Below are positions 10,313 to 20,658 of a DNA stretch of 64,000 nucleotides, piece after piece. The notes below the pieces were generated by a model. The model made no database searches and had not been told where the DNA came from. It saw only the letters and a program-made list of their open reading frames with translations. Both the position numbers and the translations under genes were made by a program. The DNA is from Chaetoderma sp. LZ-2023a (lineage: Eukaryota > Mollusca > Caudofoveata > Chaetodermatida > Chaetodermatidae), in the NCBI GenBank assembly GCA_034401795.1, contig CM067363.1, positions 30,866,855-30,930,854 on the forward strand, in the 5' to 3' direction. Positions within the stretch are counted from its first letter, which is position 1. Each line of letters opens with the position of its first letter.

Positions 10313-10720
10313 AACAAGAGGCCCAAGGGGCCTGTATCGCTCACCTGCATCATAGGTATTTCAACCAGAAAGGCCATCAACAATAAGTAGAACCCTACAG
10401 AGTTGAGCAGAATTATAACAAGAAAACAGAAGCCATGTTTCTTTATGTATCAACTACTTTTGAACAAAACTTAACGGCCCTTAGTCCCTTATCATATCTC
10501 CCAAATTTCGGGCCAATCCGTTCAACGATTCTGGATACGAAGTTGTTGGTAATAACAATTCTCGGTTCAGTATGTGTACTGTTGAAGTGTGCCTACATGA
10601 ATGTAATCTTCATAAACTGGACAATAATTGGTTGCGACTCGGAGTGGTGGAATATCCGCAACAAGAAGTTTCGGTTTCTGTCATTTCTATATCTGGAAGC
10701 GTGACTTGTATTTTTAGCTC
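10313..10720 (+). repeat. AACAAG-palindrome repeat, 5' part
   Basis: Begins AACAAGAGGCCCAAGGGGCC then TGTATCGCTCACCTG, identical to the starts at 13121 and (one base different) 32595. The following text (GAACCCTACAGAGTTGAGCA, then CTTTATGTATCAACT) is the same family. The downstream part is diverged. An internal 89-codon ORF (10435) is a by-product. Confidence 0.65.
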
Positions 10721-13120
10721 CAAATGCTGATTTTAACACAATGCATTTCAATTCATTTACTACTGGACAATTTTAACATAATGCATCTCTTAATCTAATG
10801 TTACTGGCGAAATACATGACTATCCAATACAGTCTGAAAGTGATACTTTACTGGATTTTATACAATAATGATTAAATAACCAAGATGGTGGCCGGCTGTA
10901 AAAACACCTTTGAAATTGAGCGGATCACATGACGATGTGGCTGACAGCAGAAAATGAGACATATCTGGTTCCATGAACATAGCCCACAGCCACAAGGACT
11001 AATTATGCGAGCATGTACAAACGAGCATGAATTAAATAATGGTTTAGAAAAATTTGTTTAAAAATACAGATTTGACCTGATAACAATTTAGTACAAGGCC
11101 GAAATGTCAAAAACTAATGTTACCTGCTATTACAGCAATGAAAACCCGCCTCCTTGGGTCATGACATTGAGCATTCCCTTTCTCTGACTGTGCAGTACGC
11201 AAACTATACACCTATCACAAATAAGTTAAAAATAAAATCTGTGACCATAAAATAGGTCTTGTGCGCACATTTGGCACTCGGTTCTAGCCAGCAAAAGCGC
11301 TTTCAAATTAAGTGGCAATACAGCAACTTTCTGCCGTACAAAACACACCCACGTTTACCAATTAATCAGCTGGCTATACAGAATCTGAGCCCATTAACAT
11401 TTTACGTAAATAAAACTTAGAAAGCAACACACTGCCATACTGCACAACAGCCGGTGAAAAAGAACGCTAATATTTTGCAACCTTCAACATCAGACAAACT
11501 GCAATTGCCAAAGTAGCAGTTTATATTCGGATTTGAAATCATGCTAACATAAAGCTCACGATCTAGTCAGAGCGTTACTCCAAAATTGACATGTACCCAT
11601 TCCACTCTGAATTCCGCTTCGACACACGCATCAGAAAGCATCAGTCTGAGAATCTGCGAGAATTGCATTGAATACCGTAAAAATTTGACTAAAGGACGCA
11701 GTTTATTGGTCAAATTACATGTTCTAGGAAGGAAGGGGGGGGGGGGGGGCGAGTACTATAATTGAGAACATTCGTTGAGCACATTTTTGTCAAAGATTAT
11801 ACTAGGGAAATTGAACTAAATGCTATCCTAGACAATTTGCGCTGCCTGACGACTATGTTTAATGTATACTCCAAAAACACCGAGCGGAAGTGAAATTATT
11901 AAATTGGGGTGCCTAAATATTGCTTATTCTTTAATAAATATCACTTATTATATCAAAATTAATCCAGAATTTGACATAAAATGGCGTCGAGAAAGTATAC
12001 ATGTATAAATCATGTGATTCGCCTCCAATCGTAAAATATCTTTATTCTAATTAGAGCGCATACTCGGTTATAAATATTCTGGACTCGGGAATTGCTATAT
12101 ATCATCATTGCGTGATAGGAACTGAATGTTCCCGTACCCATTTGATAACCAACCCCCGTTAGCGCATAAGATTACACAGTGCCTCCAATCGCAAAAGAAC
12201 CAGATAACCAACTCCCGTTAGCGCATAAGATCACACAGCGCTGCCAAACGCAAGAGCCATTACATTCTGTTTGTCACGTGATGTCTATATTTTCAAGGAG
12301 ACATTTTATGCCAAAAATAGATTGATTTTGATGTAATAAATGGTCTTTATTGATACACAATATTTAGGCGGTCCTATTTAATAATTTCTCTTTCACTATG
12401 ATAATTTTTAGTCATACATTAAACATAGTGCTGAGTGATGGTAATTTTTGATTTTTTAAATGTACATTTTTCGAAATTTAACAGTGTCTTATACTTGAAG
12501 TTTTTTGGGAGGATTTTGGTGAAATTTTGGACAGCATTCTATATTCGAGGGGGAGCCTTGAGTCGAGAAATCACAGTAACTACTGGAAACTGTTGCACTG
12601 CGCATCTGCAACAACTTCTAGCATCATTATTCAAAGAAAATCAAGCAAATTCCAAGACACCAACCGTATGATTAGGATCTCAAAAACAGGCTATCAGAAT
12701 CGAGTGGTTAACGTGTCAGGCTAGCTATTACTTGATATGCAAATCTGGAACCTAACAAAAGCTACAAGGTCTAAAATTCACATTCGTCTCCTATGAATAG
12801 TCTTTGATAAGTATTCCTCAAATGAACACATTCCAATATAAATCTATCCAAGTAAATGCATGCTTCTGATAAGCACTCAAATAATCTCCATCTATAGTAA
12901 GTCCCTCGAACAGCAAATAATGTCATTTCACAAAAATGACCGGTAAACAAACTGAAGAGGAATATCCCTCCTATGTAAGGAGCACTGCAATCGAATAATG
13001 AAAATTGGTTCAAATTCGCAGTTCAAATGAAATGTAAGTTGACACAATCTCAAAATTTGATCCGGCTGCTGTTTGATTACAATATTTACACATGCAGGCA
13101 TTCTGTGAATGTGTCATTAT
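10721..13120. other. Intergenic, with G-run and a 59-bp tandem duplication
   Basis: A G15-type run lies at about 11735-11749. GATAACCAACCCCCGTTAGC at 12144 and GATAACCAACTCCCGTTAGC at 12203 start two 59-bp tandem copies. Nothing codes recognisably; ORFs at 12435-12724 and 12771-13013 carry no family signature. Confidence 0.4.
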
Positions 13121-14315
13121 AACAAGAGGCCCAAGGGGCCTGTATCGCTCACCTGGACCGTAGGCATTTCAACTAGAATGGTCATTAACAATATTAAGCA
13201 GAACTCTAATGAGTTGAGCAGACTTGTAACCAAAAAACAGAGGCCATGCTTCTTTATGTATCAACTTCTCTTGAACAAAATTTAATGGTGCTTAGTCATC
13301 AATATAATATCTCCCAAATTTCAGTCCAATCCATTCAGTGGCTGTGGAGACGAAGTTGCTTTCAGGAAAACTAGGCCATCTTCTTGGATGGCCAACAATT
13401 TGGCAAATCAAGTTCCCTTGAACAAACTTGGTTCAGCTCGTGCCCTAAATAATATTTTATGAGTTATGAATCAATGCCTTTAACGGTTTCAGACATTTTT
13501 AGACATTTCTAAAAATCGGCCGAAATCCCAGATGGCCACCAGCCCAATTGGCCAACCGGTTTCATTTGAACAAACTTGGATCCCAATGCCCTAAGAATGC
13601 TTCCTGCCAAATATAATTAAATCGGCCAAGTAGTTCTCGAGAAGACATTTTAAATTTCCCACTGCTTTAGTATGGGCGCCTCTGGCGGGGAAATAATCTA
13701 AGATGGCTGCCAAACCGTTTATCCAATATCCGAGATTTTTAAACATTAATAAAAACAAACCGGCCAAAATCCAAGACGGTCACTGGCCAAATTGGCCAAT
13801 CCGCTTTGTTTGAATAAACATGGATCTCGGTCCAGTGGTTCTCGAGAAGACATTTTAAATTTCCTATTGCATTAAGTATGGGAGCTTTTGGCGGGAAAAT
13901 GATCCAAGATGGCCGACAAACCGTTTATCCGACAGTTTCGAGTGGTAAATTTGAAACTAACATAATCAAAAACCTACATAAAACAAATTTCGGTTTGAAA
14001 ACCCATCAAATAAAAAATACAAAATGGCAGCCAATGGCGCTACATTTTGATTGGTGCAGGGCAGCCATGTTTTTGACAGATCAACGACCCCGGAACAAAC
14101 TTTAATAGCCCTTTGTATGTAATCGTATCAGCCAAATATCGGCCCGATTCGTTCTGTTGTTTTCGGGAAAACTAGTTTATCCAAGATGGCTGCCAAACTA
14201 TTTGGCCAATCAAGTTCCCGTGAACAAATTTGGTTCAGTTGTTCCGCTAGATCATATTTCATGAATTTTGAATCGATGCCTTAAGCGGTTTCGGAGATTT
14301 TCAAAAAATATTTCT
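13121..14315 (+). repeat. AACAAG-palindrome repeat, longer copy
   Basis: Starts AACAAGAGGCCCAAGGGGCC. The body repeats motifs such as CTTGAACAAACTTGGTTCAG, TGCCCTAAGAATGCTTCCTG, AGTGGTTCTCGAGAAGACAT and CAAGATGGCTGCCAAACC, which recur at 32595, 36650 and 63290. The 3' boundary is set by the next AACAAG unit at 14316. Helitron-like or MITE-like; no transposase is seen. Confidence 0.6.
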
Positions 14316-14584
14316 AACAAGCGGGCCAAGGGCCTGTGATACTCACTTGGACCATTAACTCAGATGGCCACCAAAACCCTAGCAAAATTCGGAATAGAAT
14401 TTCTAGATGCTACCACTACAGGATCCTTCCAGACAAAGTTGGTTTAAATTTCCCAAGGGGCATAGCGTCTTAAACGAATTCACATTTTCCGGAAAATCAG
14501 ATATTCTTCTATATACACATTCTGAAACCTACCAGCCTAGTATCCTTCCATCCAAGTCTGGTTGAAACTGTTCAAGCAGTTGAT
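14316..14584 (+). repeat. AACAAG-palindrome repeat, left part interrupted by DIRS-A1
   Basis: Starts AACAAGCGGGCCAAGGGCCT, then TGATACTCACTTGGACC. It breaks off after GTTCAAGCAGTTGAT where DIRS-A1 begins, and resumes at 20851 with GAGGAGCAGCGTTTTAAACT. Related sequence around 61840-62200 shows the uninterrupted arrangement. Confidence 0.65.
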
Positions 14585-14796
14585 TAAACGAAATCAAGGA
14601 TTTCTTTTTCACGAGAGTTGATACTTACCTCCCTAATACTTTTGATATTGCTAAATATCGGCTTTCACTCAATAAACACTCAGATTAAAACAGTTAGGTG
14701 CCCCTACTGAGCAGGGAGTCAGAGTGTAGTCTGGTGGATGCCAGCCCCACCACCGCGCATGCGCAGACTAGCACTTCCTCTGACTAATTTATTGGC
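14585..14796. repeat. DIRS-A1 left inverted terminal repeat
   Basis: From 14609 inward (GATACTTACCTCCCTAATAC to TAATTTATTGGC) it is the inverted copy of 20659-20827. The outermost 24 bases differ from the right end, as in DIRS elements. It holds TACCTCCC, i.e. GGGAGGTAAGTA on the minus strand. Confidence 0.85.
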
Positions 14797-14863
14797 TGAC
14801 ACACATGCAACTATTAAGAGCCTGAAGACCGAGCCTGTGGGGTGGAGAGGCCGGGTCCGTATC

Positions 14864-14963
14864 TAGGGAGGTAAGTATCAACTCTCTCGTGAAAAAAGAA
14901 ATCCTTGATTTCGTTTATTTCACTTCAAGAGTATACTTACCTCCCTAATACTTTTGATATTGC
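14864..14963. repeat. DIRS-A1 internal complementary region (fused ends)
   Basis: Bases 14864-14917 are the inverted copy of the left terminus and 14918-14963 the inverted copy of the right terminus (20805-20850). Joined at 14917/14918 they read, on the minus strand, CTTGAAGTGAAA directly followed by TAAACGAAATC. In the established DIRS-1 model this region templates completion of the ends and circle formation. Confidence 0.9.
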
Positions 14964-15500
14964 CAGAATTTGACAGGGAATTCGGCGGGAGGGAGGCGAG
15001 GTCAAAAGACCAGCTCATCCCTATACGCTTTTCTGCGTTTAAGGCACTTAAACTTCTGAAACTGTGTGAAAACACAGTCAGGATTTGACCAACCATCGGA
15101 TAACACAACCGATGTAAGAGAGATGACCGAAGGTCATATGCGCTCCGCCCCCCCCCCCCCTCCTTCCTGGGAGGAAGACTCGAATGACCTCAATGTCCTA
15201 TACGCTCTCTACGTACAAGTGCCATGTACTACAGGACAGAGACGAAAAAGCTCCATTTTCGTATACTCTCAATAATGAACCACATAACCACACAAACCAT
15301 CATGTTAATAACAACGGGTAACGTGACAATACAATCAACAATGGACAACACATGAACAAGACTGACCTTGTTGAAATGGCTGCTGACATCATCTTCCCAG
15401 TGGTGAAGAATGATGTAGTCCCAAAATAGTGGGTGTTTCCATAAATTAATTGTGAAATATATAAGCAATGAGGAAACCTCATCAAAAAATGTAAACCTCG
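14964..15500. other. DIRS-A1 3' untranslated region
   Basis: Between ICR and recombinase stop. It contains a C12-type run near 15150 and is colinear with 50901-51429 of DIRS-A2. Small ORFs are not conserved in reading frame. Confidence 0.6.
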
Positions 15501-16676
15501 TTATTTTTTCAAAATCGACAAGGCGAGAGGATTAGAGGTGTCACGGAGATAATGGTCTGTAAAACTTGACTCACAGTGCCACTGAGCAACCGACATAATA
15601 TCATCCACAGGGACCCCATTAAATAGGGCAGTGGATGTCACTACGCCGCGGACACTGTGAGCCTTGGCCACGTCAACCTGCTTCCCGGTAGCGGATTTAT
15701 GACAAAACTGAATACATTCTACAATCCACCTGGAAATGGTGTCCTTAGACGCGCTGCCATGGGGTTCAATATATGACACCCATAACGCTGACTGGTCGGT
15801 GCGCCACTCCGATGTACGTTGTTTGTACCGGAGCAGCGCCCGGACGGGACACCATGCTTTAGAATTAGGATCATATCTAGTTAAAGCAGGCAAAACAATA
15901 GGTTGACCTGGATATTTCAAAGACTGATTCTTAGCCAAGAAATTAATCCTAGGTAGCAGCTTAAGGCCTTCCCCTGTAACCACAAAACAGTCAACCTCGG
16001 CTGATAAGGCATGAATTTCACTCCTACGCCTAGCCGAGGCCGCAGCAATTAAAAATACAGTTTTAAGAGTTAATAGTTTCATAGAAATGGAACTAAGTGG
16101 TTCAAACGGCTTATCCCCTAGTACTTGAAGGACTAGCGATAAACTCCAAGACGGAATCACAGGGGGATTCCTTGGTCTTAGATTGCCCATGCCTTTAATT
16201 AATACATTTAATGTATTTACTCCATCACTTCCCCTCTTAGCCAAGCAAGGAATAACAGACATTAAAGCTGACTTATAACCAGCAATAGAGTTAGGCTTGA
16301 GGCTATAGGCATCATACAGGTGACAGAGGAAATCAGCTACTTCCTGAATAGATGAATCCATTGGATCAATACATCTTTTTGAGCACCATTCTGCAAATCT
16401 ATTGATTTTATAATTATATGCTCTGGAGGTTGACCCCCTCCTGGCTTTGGCCATTAACATGGCTGCTTGCTCAGAAAAGCCCTCCTTAATTCTAGATTCC
16501 TTGACAACATCCACGCAGTCAATCTGAACATTGACGGATTGTTGTGAAGGGCCTTGCCCTGGAAGATAATGTCGTCCATCAGAGGCAGAGGAACCGGATT
16601 GCAGACCAGAAGGTCCAGCAGATCCGTATACCATGATCGGCTTGGCCAATCCGGGGCGATCAGAAGCACTTGGCAC
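15501..16676 (-). CDS. DIRS-A1 tyrosine recombinase
   Basis: A 391-codon open frame from GTG; the matching codon in A2 is ATG. A SAM-like/core-binding N-terminal domain (residues about 60-165, SRAYNYKINRFAEWC, PNSIAGYKSALMSVI) is followed by the catalytic domain. Visible active-site residues: Arg in SARRRSEIHAL (about 216-218), His340-x-x-Arg343 in AHSVRG, and Tyr376 in TDHYLRD. It would insert the circular DNA intermediate by strand exchange, so no target duplication is made. The same frame is open upstream to 18398 except for a stop near 16785. It overlaps the pol ORF end by about 220 bases. Confidence 0.85.
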   Translation of the reverse strand: MPSASDRPGLAKPIMVYGSAGPSGLQSGSSASDGRHYLPGQGPSQQSVNVQIDCVDVVKESRIKEGFSEQAAMLMAKARRGSTSRAYNYKINRFAEWCSKRCIDPMDSSIQEVADFLCHLYDAYSLKPNSIAGYKSALMSVIPCLAKRGSDGVNTLNVLIKGMGNLRPRNPPVIPSWSLSLVLQVLGDKPFEPLSSISMKLLTLKTVFLIAAASARRRSEIHALSAEVDCFVVTGEGLKLLPRINFLAKNQSLKYPGQPIVLPALTRYDPNSKAWCPVRALLRYKQRTSEWRTDQSALWVSYIEPHGSASKDTISRWIVECIQFCHKSATGKQVDVAKAHSVRGVVTSTALFNGVPVDDIMSVAQWHCESSFTDHYLRDTSNPLALSILKK

Positions 16677-19147
16677 TCCTCCTGCCTGATTTTCTGAAGA
16701 ACTTTTGGAATCAGGTTTGCTGGAGGGAATGCGTATGCATACATTCCCGCCCAGCTGATAGCTAACGCATCTGTTGCGAAAGCGCTAGGATCTGGAATCG
16801 GAGAGACGTACGTCGTCATCTTCGCATTCCTCTTCGTTGCGAACAAATCGATGTTGGGTTTCCCCCAATGGTCGAACAGACGATCCGCCACACATTGATT
16901 TAGTTGCCATTCCGTGGGTAAAACACTCATCCTTCGGCTCAATGAGTCTGCTAGCAGATTTAACCTTCCCGGAATATGAACTGCTTTCAAGGTAATCCTG
17001 TGATCCAGGCACCAACAAAGCAGTCTCCATGTCATCATACAGAGACTGGGCGACTTCGTTCCGCCCTGGCGGTTTATGTAAGTCACTACAGTTGAGTTGT
17101 CTGAACGAATAAGAACAATCTTGCCCTGAACTTTCAGTAAGAAATGTTCCAGGCCCAGGACTACTGCTCTTAGTTCCAGTAGATTGATATGTTCCTTTGA
17201 CTGATCCAGATCCCACAGCCCTGATATTGTGGCCTCTTCCAGGCATGCTCCACAACCCTCCATCGATGCATCTGTATACACAGTCACCTGAGGGTGGGGA
17301 GGGGTTAGCAAAACCCCCACTAGGAGATTCTCTGTCCTCAACCACCATTGCAGGTGGTGAATTAGAGGCGCCAACACTAACACGTTCGAGTCCAGTGAAC
17401 CTGTACTCTGGGTCCATTGTGTCATGAGAAAAAGCTGGATCGGCCGCCTGCATAAGGCAGCCTGAGGAATAACTGGTTCCATCGAAACCATCAACCCCAG
17501 CATTCTCAAGTAAACCCGTGCCAGGACATGACGACTGTCGCACACTGACTGAATTACGGAGATGAGTTTCTGAACTCTCTCCTGAGTAGGATAAACATAT
17601 CCTGTCTCTAGATCGAAGAACATCCCCAGGTAAACAAACTTCTGGGATGGAGTCAGCTCTGATTTTTGAAAATTTATCATCCAGCCTAAATCCGTGAGAG
17701 TTTTCAAAACAATCTCCAGATTGGTCGATAAACTTTCCTGGGTGTGTGCTTTTAACAGCCAGTCGTCTATGTACGTGTGGACTGCTATGCTTCTCCTGCG
17801 GAGGTATGCCGTGATCGCAAGAACCACACGGGTGAAAACCGGAGGAGCGGTGGAAATTCCGAAGGGTAACACCCTGAATTCCCACTGTCTGCCCTGGAAT
17901 GCAAATCTCAGGAAGCGACGGAAACTCCTCGCTATGGGAATGTGGAAATAAGCATCCTTCAAATCTATTGAAGCTGTCCACATTCCCCTCTCTAACCCCG
18001 CCAACACCGAGCGCACAGTCTCCATCTTGAAACTGGGCGTCTCTATAAACTTGTTCAACGGCTTGAGGTTGAGAATTGGTCTCCACCCTCCGGTGTTTTT
18101 TGTTACCAAGAACACGGTTGAATAGAAGCCCGGACACGTTTGTGCCGGCTGAATAGCTCCTTTTAGTATGAGGGAATTTATCTCCTCCTCGATACACAAG
18201 CTTTGCTCTGGATCTCTCGGATTTGGAGTCCAGACTGGCACTAGAGACAGTCGCGATGGCGGGCCTGTTATCCAATCGGGATAATACCCGACTGAAAGCC
18301 ATCGCAAGACTAAACGGTCCTGAGTCAACCGTTCCCACTCTTGCTTGTGGTCGGCTAGCCGGCCTCCCACCGGTCCACCTAGGGAGAGAGGTGGACATAA
18401 GGAGTGCAAGAGTGGCACTGTCTCCTTCGCCAGAAACACCGGAGTGGTTCTCACCGCGGTAACCGGCCCGTCAGGCACGCTTACCACGACCAGATCCTCG
18501 CGCGCCACAGCCAGCACCGCGCGCACCTCGGTGCGCGGGTGACTGCCTGGCTGACTGCGCCTGAGGAGCCTGCGCCCCCCTCGCTGCTGGCCGAATCGCA
18601 CGCGGCCGAGGCCGACGCTGCGATGGTCGTTGGCCTCTGACCTGGCCAGCACCACCTTGAGCCTGCAGGGGACGATACGCAGGGGTGCGGCGCGAACGTT
18701 AGCACGACGAAGCACCTCAAACTGCTCGCGCAGCGCCCTCTGGTTATTTACCAGAGTAACCGTCTCCTGGAGGTGTCGACATCCCTCACCTCCAAAGAGA
18801 CCAGGACCTGTCATAGGCGTACGCAGTAGCCTATTGTACAGGTCCTGGGACGGGCCCAGATTGTCCAAGGCAAATGTGCGCCTTGCCCGGACACTCCTGG
18901 TCACCGCCCGAGTCATACAGTCCAGCGCCAGGTTGATACCATCCTGGATGGCTCGCTGGACTGTGACCGGACTTGGCTGGCACGACGCGGATGCTGTTAC
19001 TACCCCTTGTAACAGCTGGGAGACGTGGGACAGAGCGGCAATCGAAGCCCTCCCACTCTCCTCCGCATCACGCAACGCGGTATTTGCTGAACGCAACGGC
19101 CCCCTCACTGCTGGCCGAATCGCACGCGAGGGGTGCACAGACGTCAT
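16454..19147 (-). CDS. DIRS-A1 gag C-terminus / reverse transcriptase / RNase H / methyltransferase-like polyprotein
   Basis: An 897-residue ORF from ATG. Residues 30-150 match the helical gag C-terminal region of A2. RT follows at about 320-560: PILNLKPLNKFIE, SIDLKDAYFHIPI, LPFGISTAPPVFTR, YIDD at 459-462. RNase H at about 620-740 shows Asp626 (VYTDAS), Glu658 (LLELRA), Asp683 (RSDNSTVV), Asp734 (LLADSLSR). The 755-845 block (NIDLFATKRNAKM, AYAFPPANLIPKVLQKI, APDWPSRSWYTDL) is the post-RNase H domain described as Dam/MT-like in DIRS elements. A short frame-shifted patch (155-200) relative to A2 suggests compensating indels. The gag part is joined only because about 700 bases upstream are deleted. 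Confidence 0.85.
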   Translation of the reverse strand: MTSVHPSRAIRPAVRGPLRSANTALRDAEESGRASIAALSHVSQLLQGVVTASASCQPSPVTVQRAIQDGINLALDCMTRAVTRSVRARRTFALDNLGPSQDLYNRLLRTPMTGPGLFGGEGCRHLQETVTLVNNQRALREQFEVLRRANVRAAPLRIVPCRLKVVLARSEANDHRSVGLGRVRFGQQRGGRRLLRRSQPGSHPRTEVRAVLAVAREDLVVVSVPDGPVTAVRTTPVFLAKETVPLLHSLCPPLSLGGPVGGRLADHKQEWERLTQDRLVLRWLSVGYYPDWITGPPSRLSLVPVWTPNPRDPEQSLCIEEEINSLILKGAIQPAQTCPGFYSTVFLVTKNTGGWRPILNLKPLNKFIETPSFKMETVRSVLAGLERGMWTASIDLKDAYFHIPIARSFRRFLRFAFQGRQWEFRVLPFGISTAPPVFTRVVLAITAYLRRRSIAVHTYIDDWLLKAHTQESLSTNLEIVLKTLTDLGWMINFQKSELTPSQKFVYLGMFFDLETGYVYPTQERVQKLISVIQSVCDSRHVLARVYLRMLGLMVSMEPVIPQAALCRRPIQLFLMTQWTQSTGSLDSNVLVLAPLIHHLQWWLRTENLLVGVLLTPPHPQVTVYTDASMEGCGACLEEATISGLWDLDQSKEHINLLELRAVVLGLEHFLLKVQGKIVLIRSDNSTVVTYINRQGGTKSPSLCMMTWRLLCWCLDHRITLKAVHIPGRLNLLADSLSRRMSVLPTEWQLNQCVADRLFDHWGKPNIDLFATKRNAKMTTYVSPIPDPSAFATDALAISWAGMYAYAFPPANLIPKVLQKIRQEECQVLLIAPDWPSRSWYTDLLDLLVCNPVPLPLMDDIIFQGKALHNNPSMFRLTAWMLSRNLELRRAFLSKQPC
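16785..18398 (-). CDS. Long open frame overlapping DIRS-A1 RT/RNase H, in the recombinase frame
   Basis: 537 codons without a stop in a frame different from pol and identical to the recombinase frame. The homologous frame is open in A2 and there runs straight into the recombinase (51430-54069). The product is Ser/Gly-rich with no domain I recognise. In Dictyostelium DIRS-1 the recombinase and RT ORFs overlap widely, so this may be a real N-terminal extension or a readthrough route. By eye, differences between copies are more frequent in this frame than in the pol frame, arguing for weaker constraint. Confidence 0.4.
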   Translation of the reverse strand: MSTSLPRWTGGRPASRPQARVGTVDSGPFSLAMAFSRVLSRLDNRPAIATVSSASLDSKSERSRAKLVYRGGDKFPHTKRSYSAGTNVSGLLFNRVLGNKKHRRVETNSQPQAVEQVYRDAQFQDGDCALGVGGVREGNVDSFNRFEGCLFPHSHSEEFPSLPEICIPGQTVGIQGVTLRNFHRSSGFHPCGSCDHGIPPQEKHSSPHVHRRLAVKSTHPGKFIDQSGDCFENSHGFRLDDKFSKIRADSIPEVCLPGDVLRSRDRICLSYSGESSETHLRNSVSVRQSSCPGTGLLENAGVDGFDGTSYSSGCLMQAADPAFSHDTMDPEYRFTGLERVSVGASNSPPAMVVEDRESPSGGFANPSPPSGDCVYRCIDGGLWSMPGRGHNIRAVGSGSVKGTYQSTGTKSSSPGPGTFLTESSGQDCSYSFRQLNCSDLHKPPGRNEVAQSLYDDMETALLVPGSQDYLESSSYSGKVKSASRLIEPKDECFTHGMATKSMCGGSSVRPLGETQHRFVRNEEECEDDDVRLSDSRS

Positions 19148-19816
19148 AATCCATGGTCACGTCCTCAGACGGCGACCCTAACAAGTAATCCTCTTCCTCC
19201 TGGCCAGAAAGATTACTCCGGGTCAGCAAAGAGAGCTACCCCGGACTGGCCAGGCAAGGTGCCATAGGAGGTACTGGCACCCGCGGCGTGCGGATACCCC
19301 TGGACTGATAAGCAGCCCGCGGGTTCCAGCGACAGCCGTCCACGACGCCTCGGCGCGGCACCAAGCCTGCTGCCAGGGTCGTGGAATGCCCCTTCTAATG
19401 GGGCCACCTCTGAATCTTCGAACAACGGAAACGGCCTACGGAAAGGCGATTCAGAGGTGGGGATTACCTGCTCCGAAGCAGATGATGAGGACAACAAAGG
19501 ATTTGTAATCCTTTATTGTCCTCTTCATCTCTCCCAACATCTCGGTCCGGAAGGCCTCCATATCCACCGCGGACGAGGCCTTCCTCTTACCCTTCTTACT
19601 CATACTCTCTCTTTTCTGCTTCTTCTTCTCCTCCTCCACCACCTTGTCCTTCGCCTGTAAGCACAAGAATTCGGACATTAGTTCGCCACCCCCCCCCCCC
19701 CCCCCCAGTGCTTACATATCTCGCAATTAATCAAGGGACCAAAGGGGCTACTGATAGCAGAGATGAGGAAGAAACTTTTCCTCCAAGAAACGTCCACAGG
19801 ACGAGCAACCAGGTCT
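19148..19816 (-). pseudogene. DIRS-A1 gag N-terminal region, broken
   Basis: Contains MSEFLCLQAKDKVVEEEKKK, a lysine-rich stretch, and later blocks matching A2 gag (SSASEQVIPTSESPF, AGCLSVQGYPHAAGASTSYG). About 45 bases are missing near 19500 and roughly 700 bases of central gag are replaced by a short filler near 19080-19128. The upstream Cys-rich knuckle is damaged. Not functional as gag. Confidence 0.65.
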
Positions 19817-20658
19817 CTGAAACAGGGTAAAGGACGAGGACAATGAGCAACTTAGTTAAGCTAAGAAACTTAAACCAACTCAAAGAGAGGGAAATGATCA
19901 TAAAGATCAATAATCATCTGAAACCAGCGTTGGACAAAACTTTAATTGTTAATAAAGAGCAAGGCTGATTATGACGTCATTAATCCTATGACAGGAAAAA
20001 AATCGATCCATAACAAACATCCAAGTGCAAGGACGAATGGTATCCATAACCAGAACATGTACAGAATGGACATTCCGACTACACAACCATCAGATAAATA
20101 CTGATAACAATGGTAAATAGTTAATTTTCTCTAAAATAATTAACATCACCTCATATCAATAATTAGATACCTGACACCTTGTATAGACAAACCATTCAAC
20201 GTGATGACCTCGAGCACTCCACCAAGACTATGCCTCCTAACACTCTCCACCTTAGGGGAAGGAGTTGGATCAAGAGGGCAAAGTGAGAAGACTTTTATAC
20301 TAGGCCTCCGACTCACTGGACATAGACTTTTTGGTTAGATAACCTAACAGTATTAGTAGGAAATGGAACCAAGGTGGAGAAAAACAAAAGAGAGATTAGT
20401 ATTATATAGCACCTAGTTGAAATAAACCAACTAAACAAGGCGCTTATCACGGTAAACGCGAGTCCCGGAAACACATTACACCAGGGAAAAACTCGCTAAT
20501 TTTACTAGAAGTCACCTGATGTATAGGTCCTGGGCCCTCCACTGGCGAAGTATTCCTTCCTGCCATCTTAATCAGGGGTTATCACTTCTAAATTACACTC
20601 AAAAGACTTTGAAAAGAGTTTAGAAAAGCTCTAGCACAAAAACATGTGTAGACTCTCT
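19817..20658. other. DIRS-A1 5' leader
   Basis: Between gag and the 5' inverted repeat; colinear with 56389-57298 of A2 but about 60 bases shorter. Just above gag, on the minus strand, TTTACCCTGTTTCAG looks like a splice acceptor (AG at 19817-19818). No coding signal. Confidence 0.5.

Noticed and set aside
17197-19181. Plus-strand ORFs opposite DIRS-A1 pol and gag (e.g. 18630-19181, 183 codons)
   Set aside because: Antisense shadows of the minus-strand coding sequence; GC-rich gag gives few stops.
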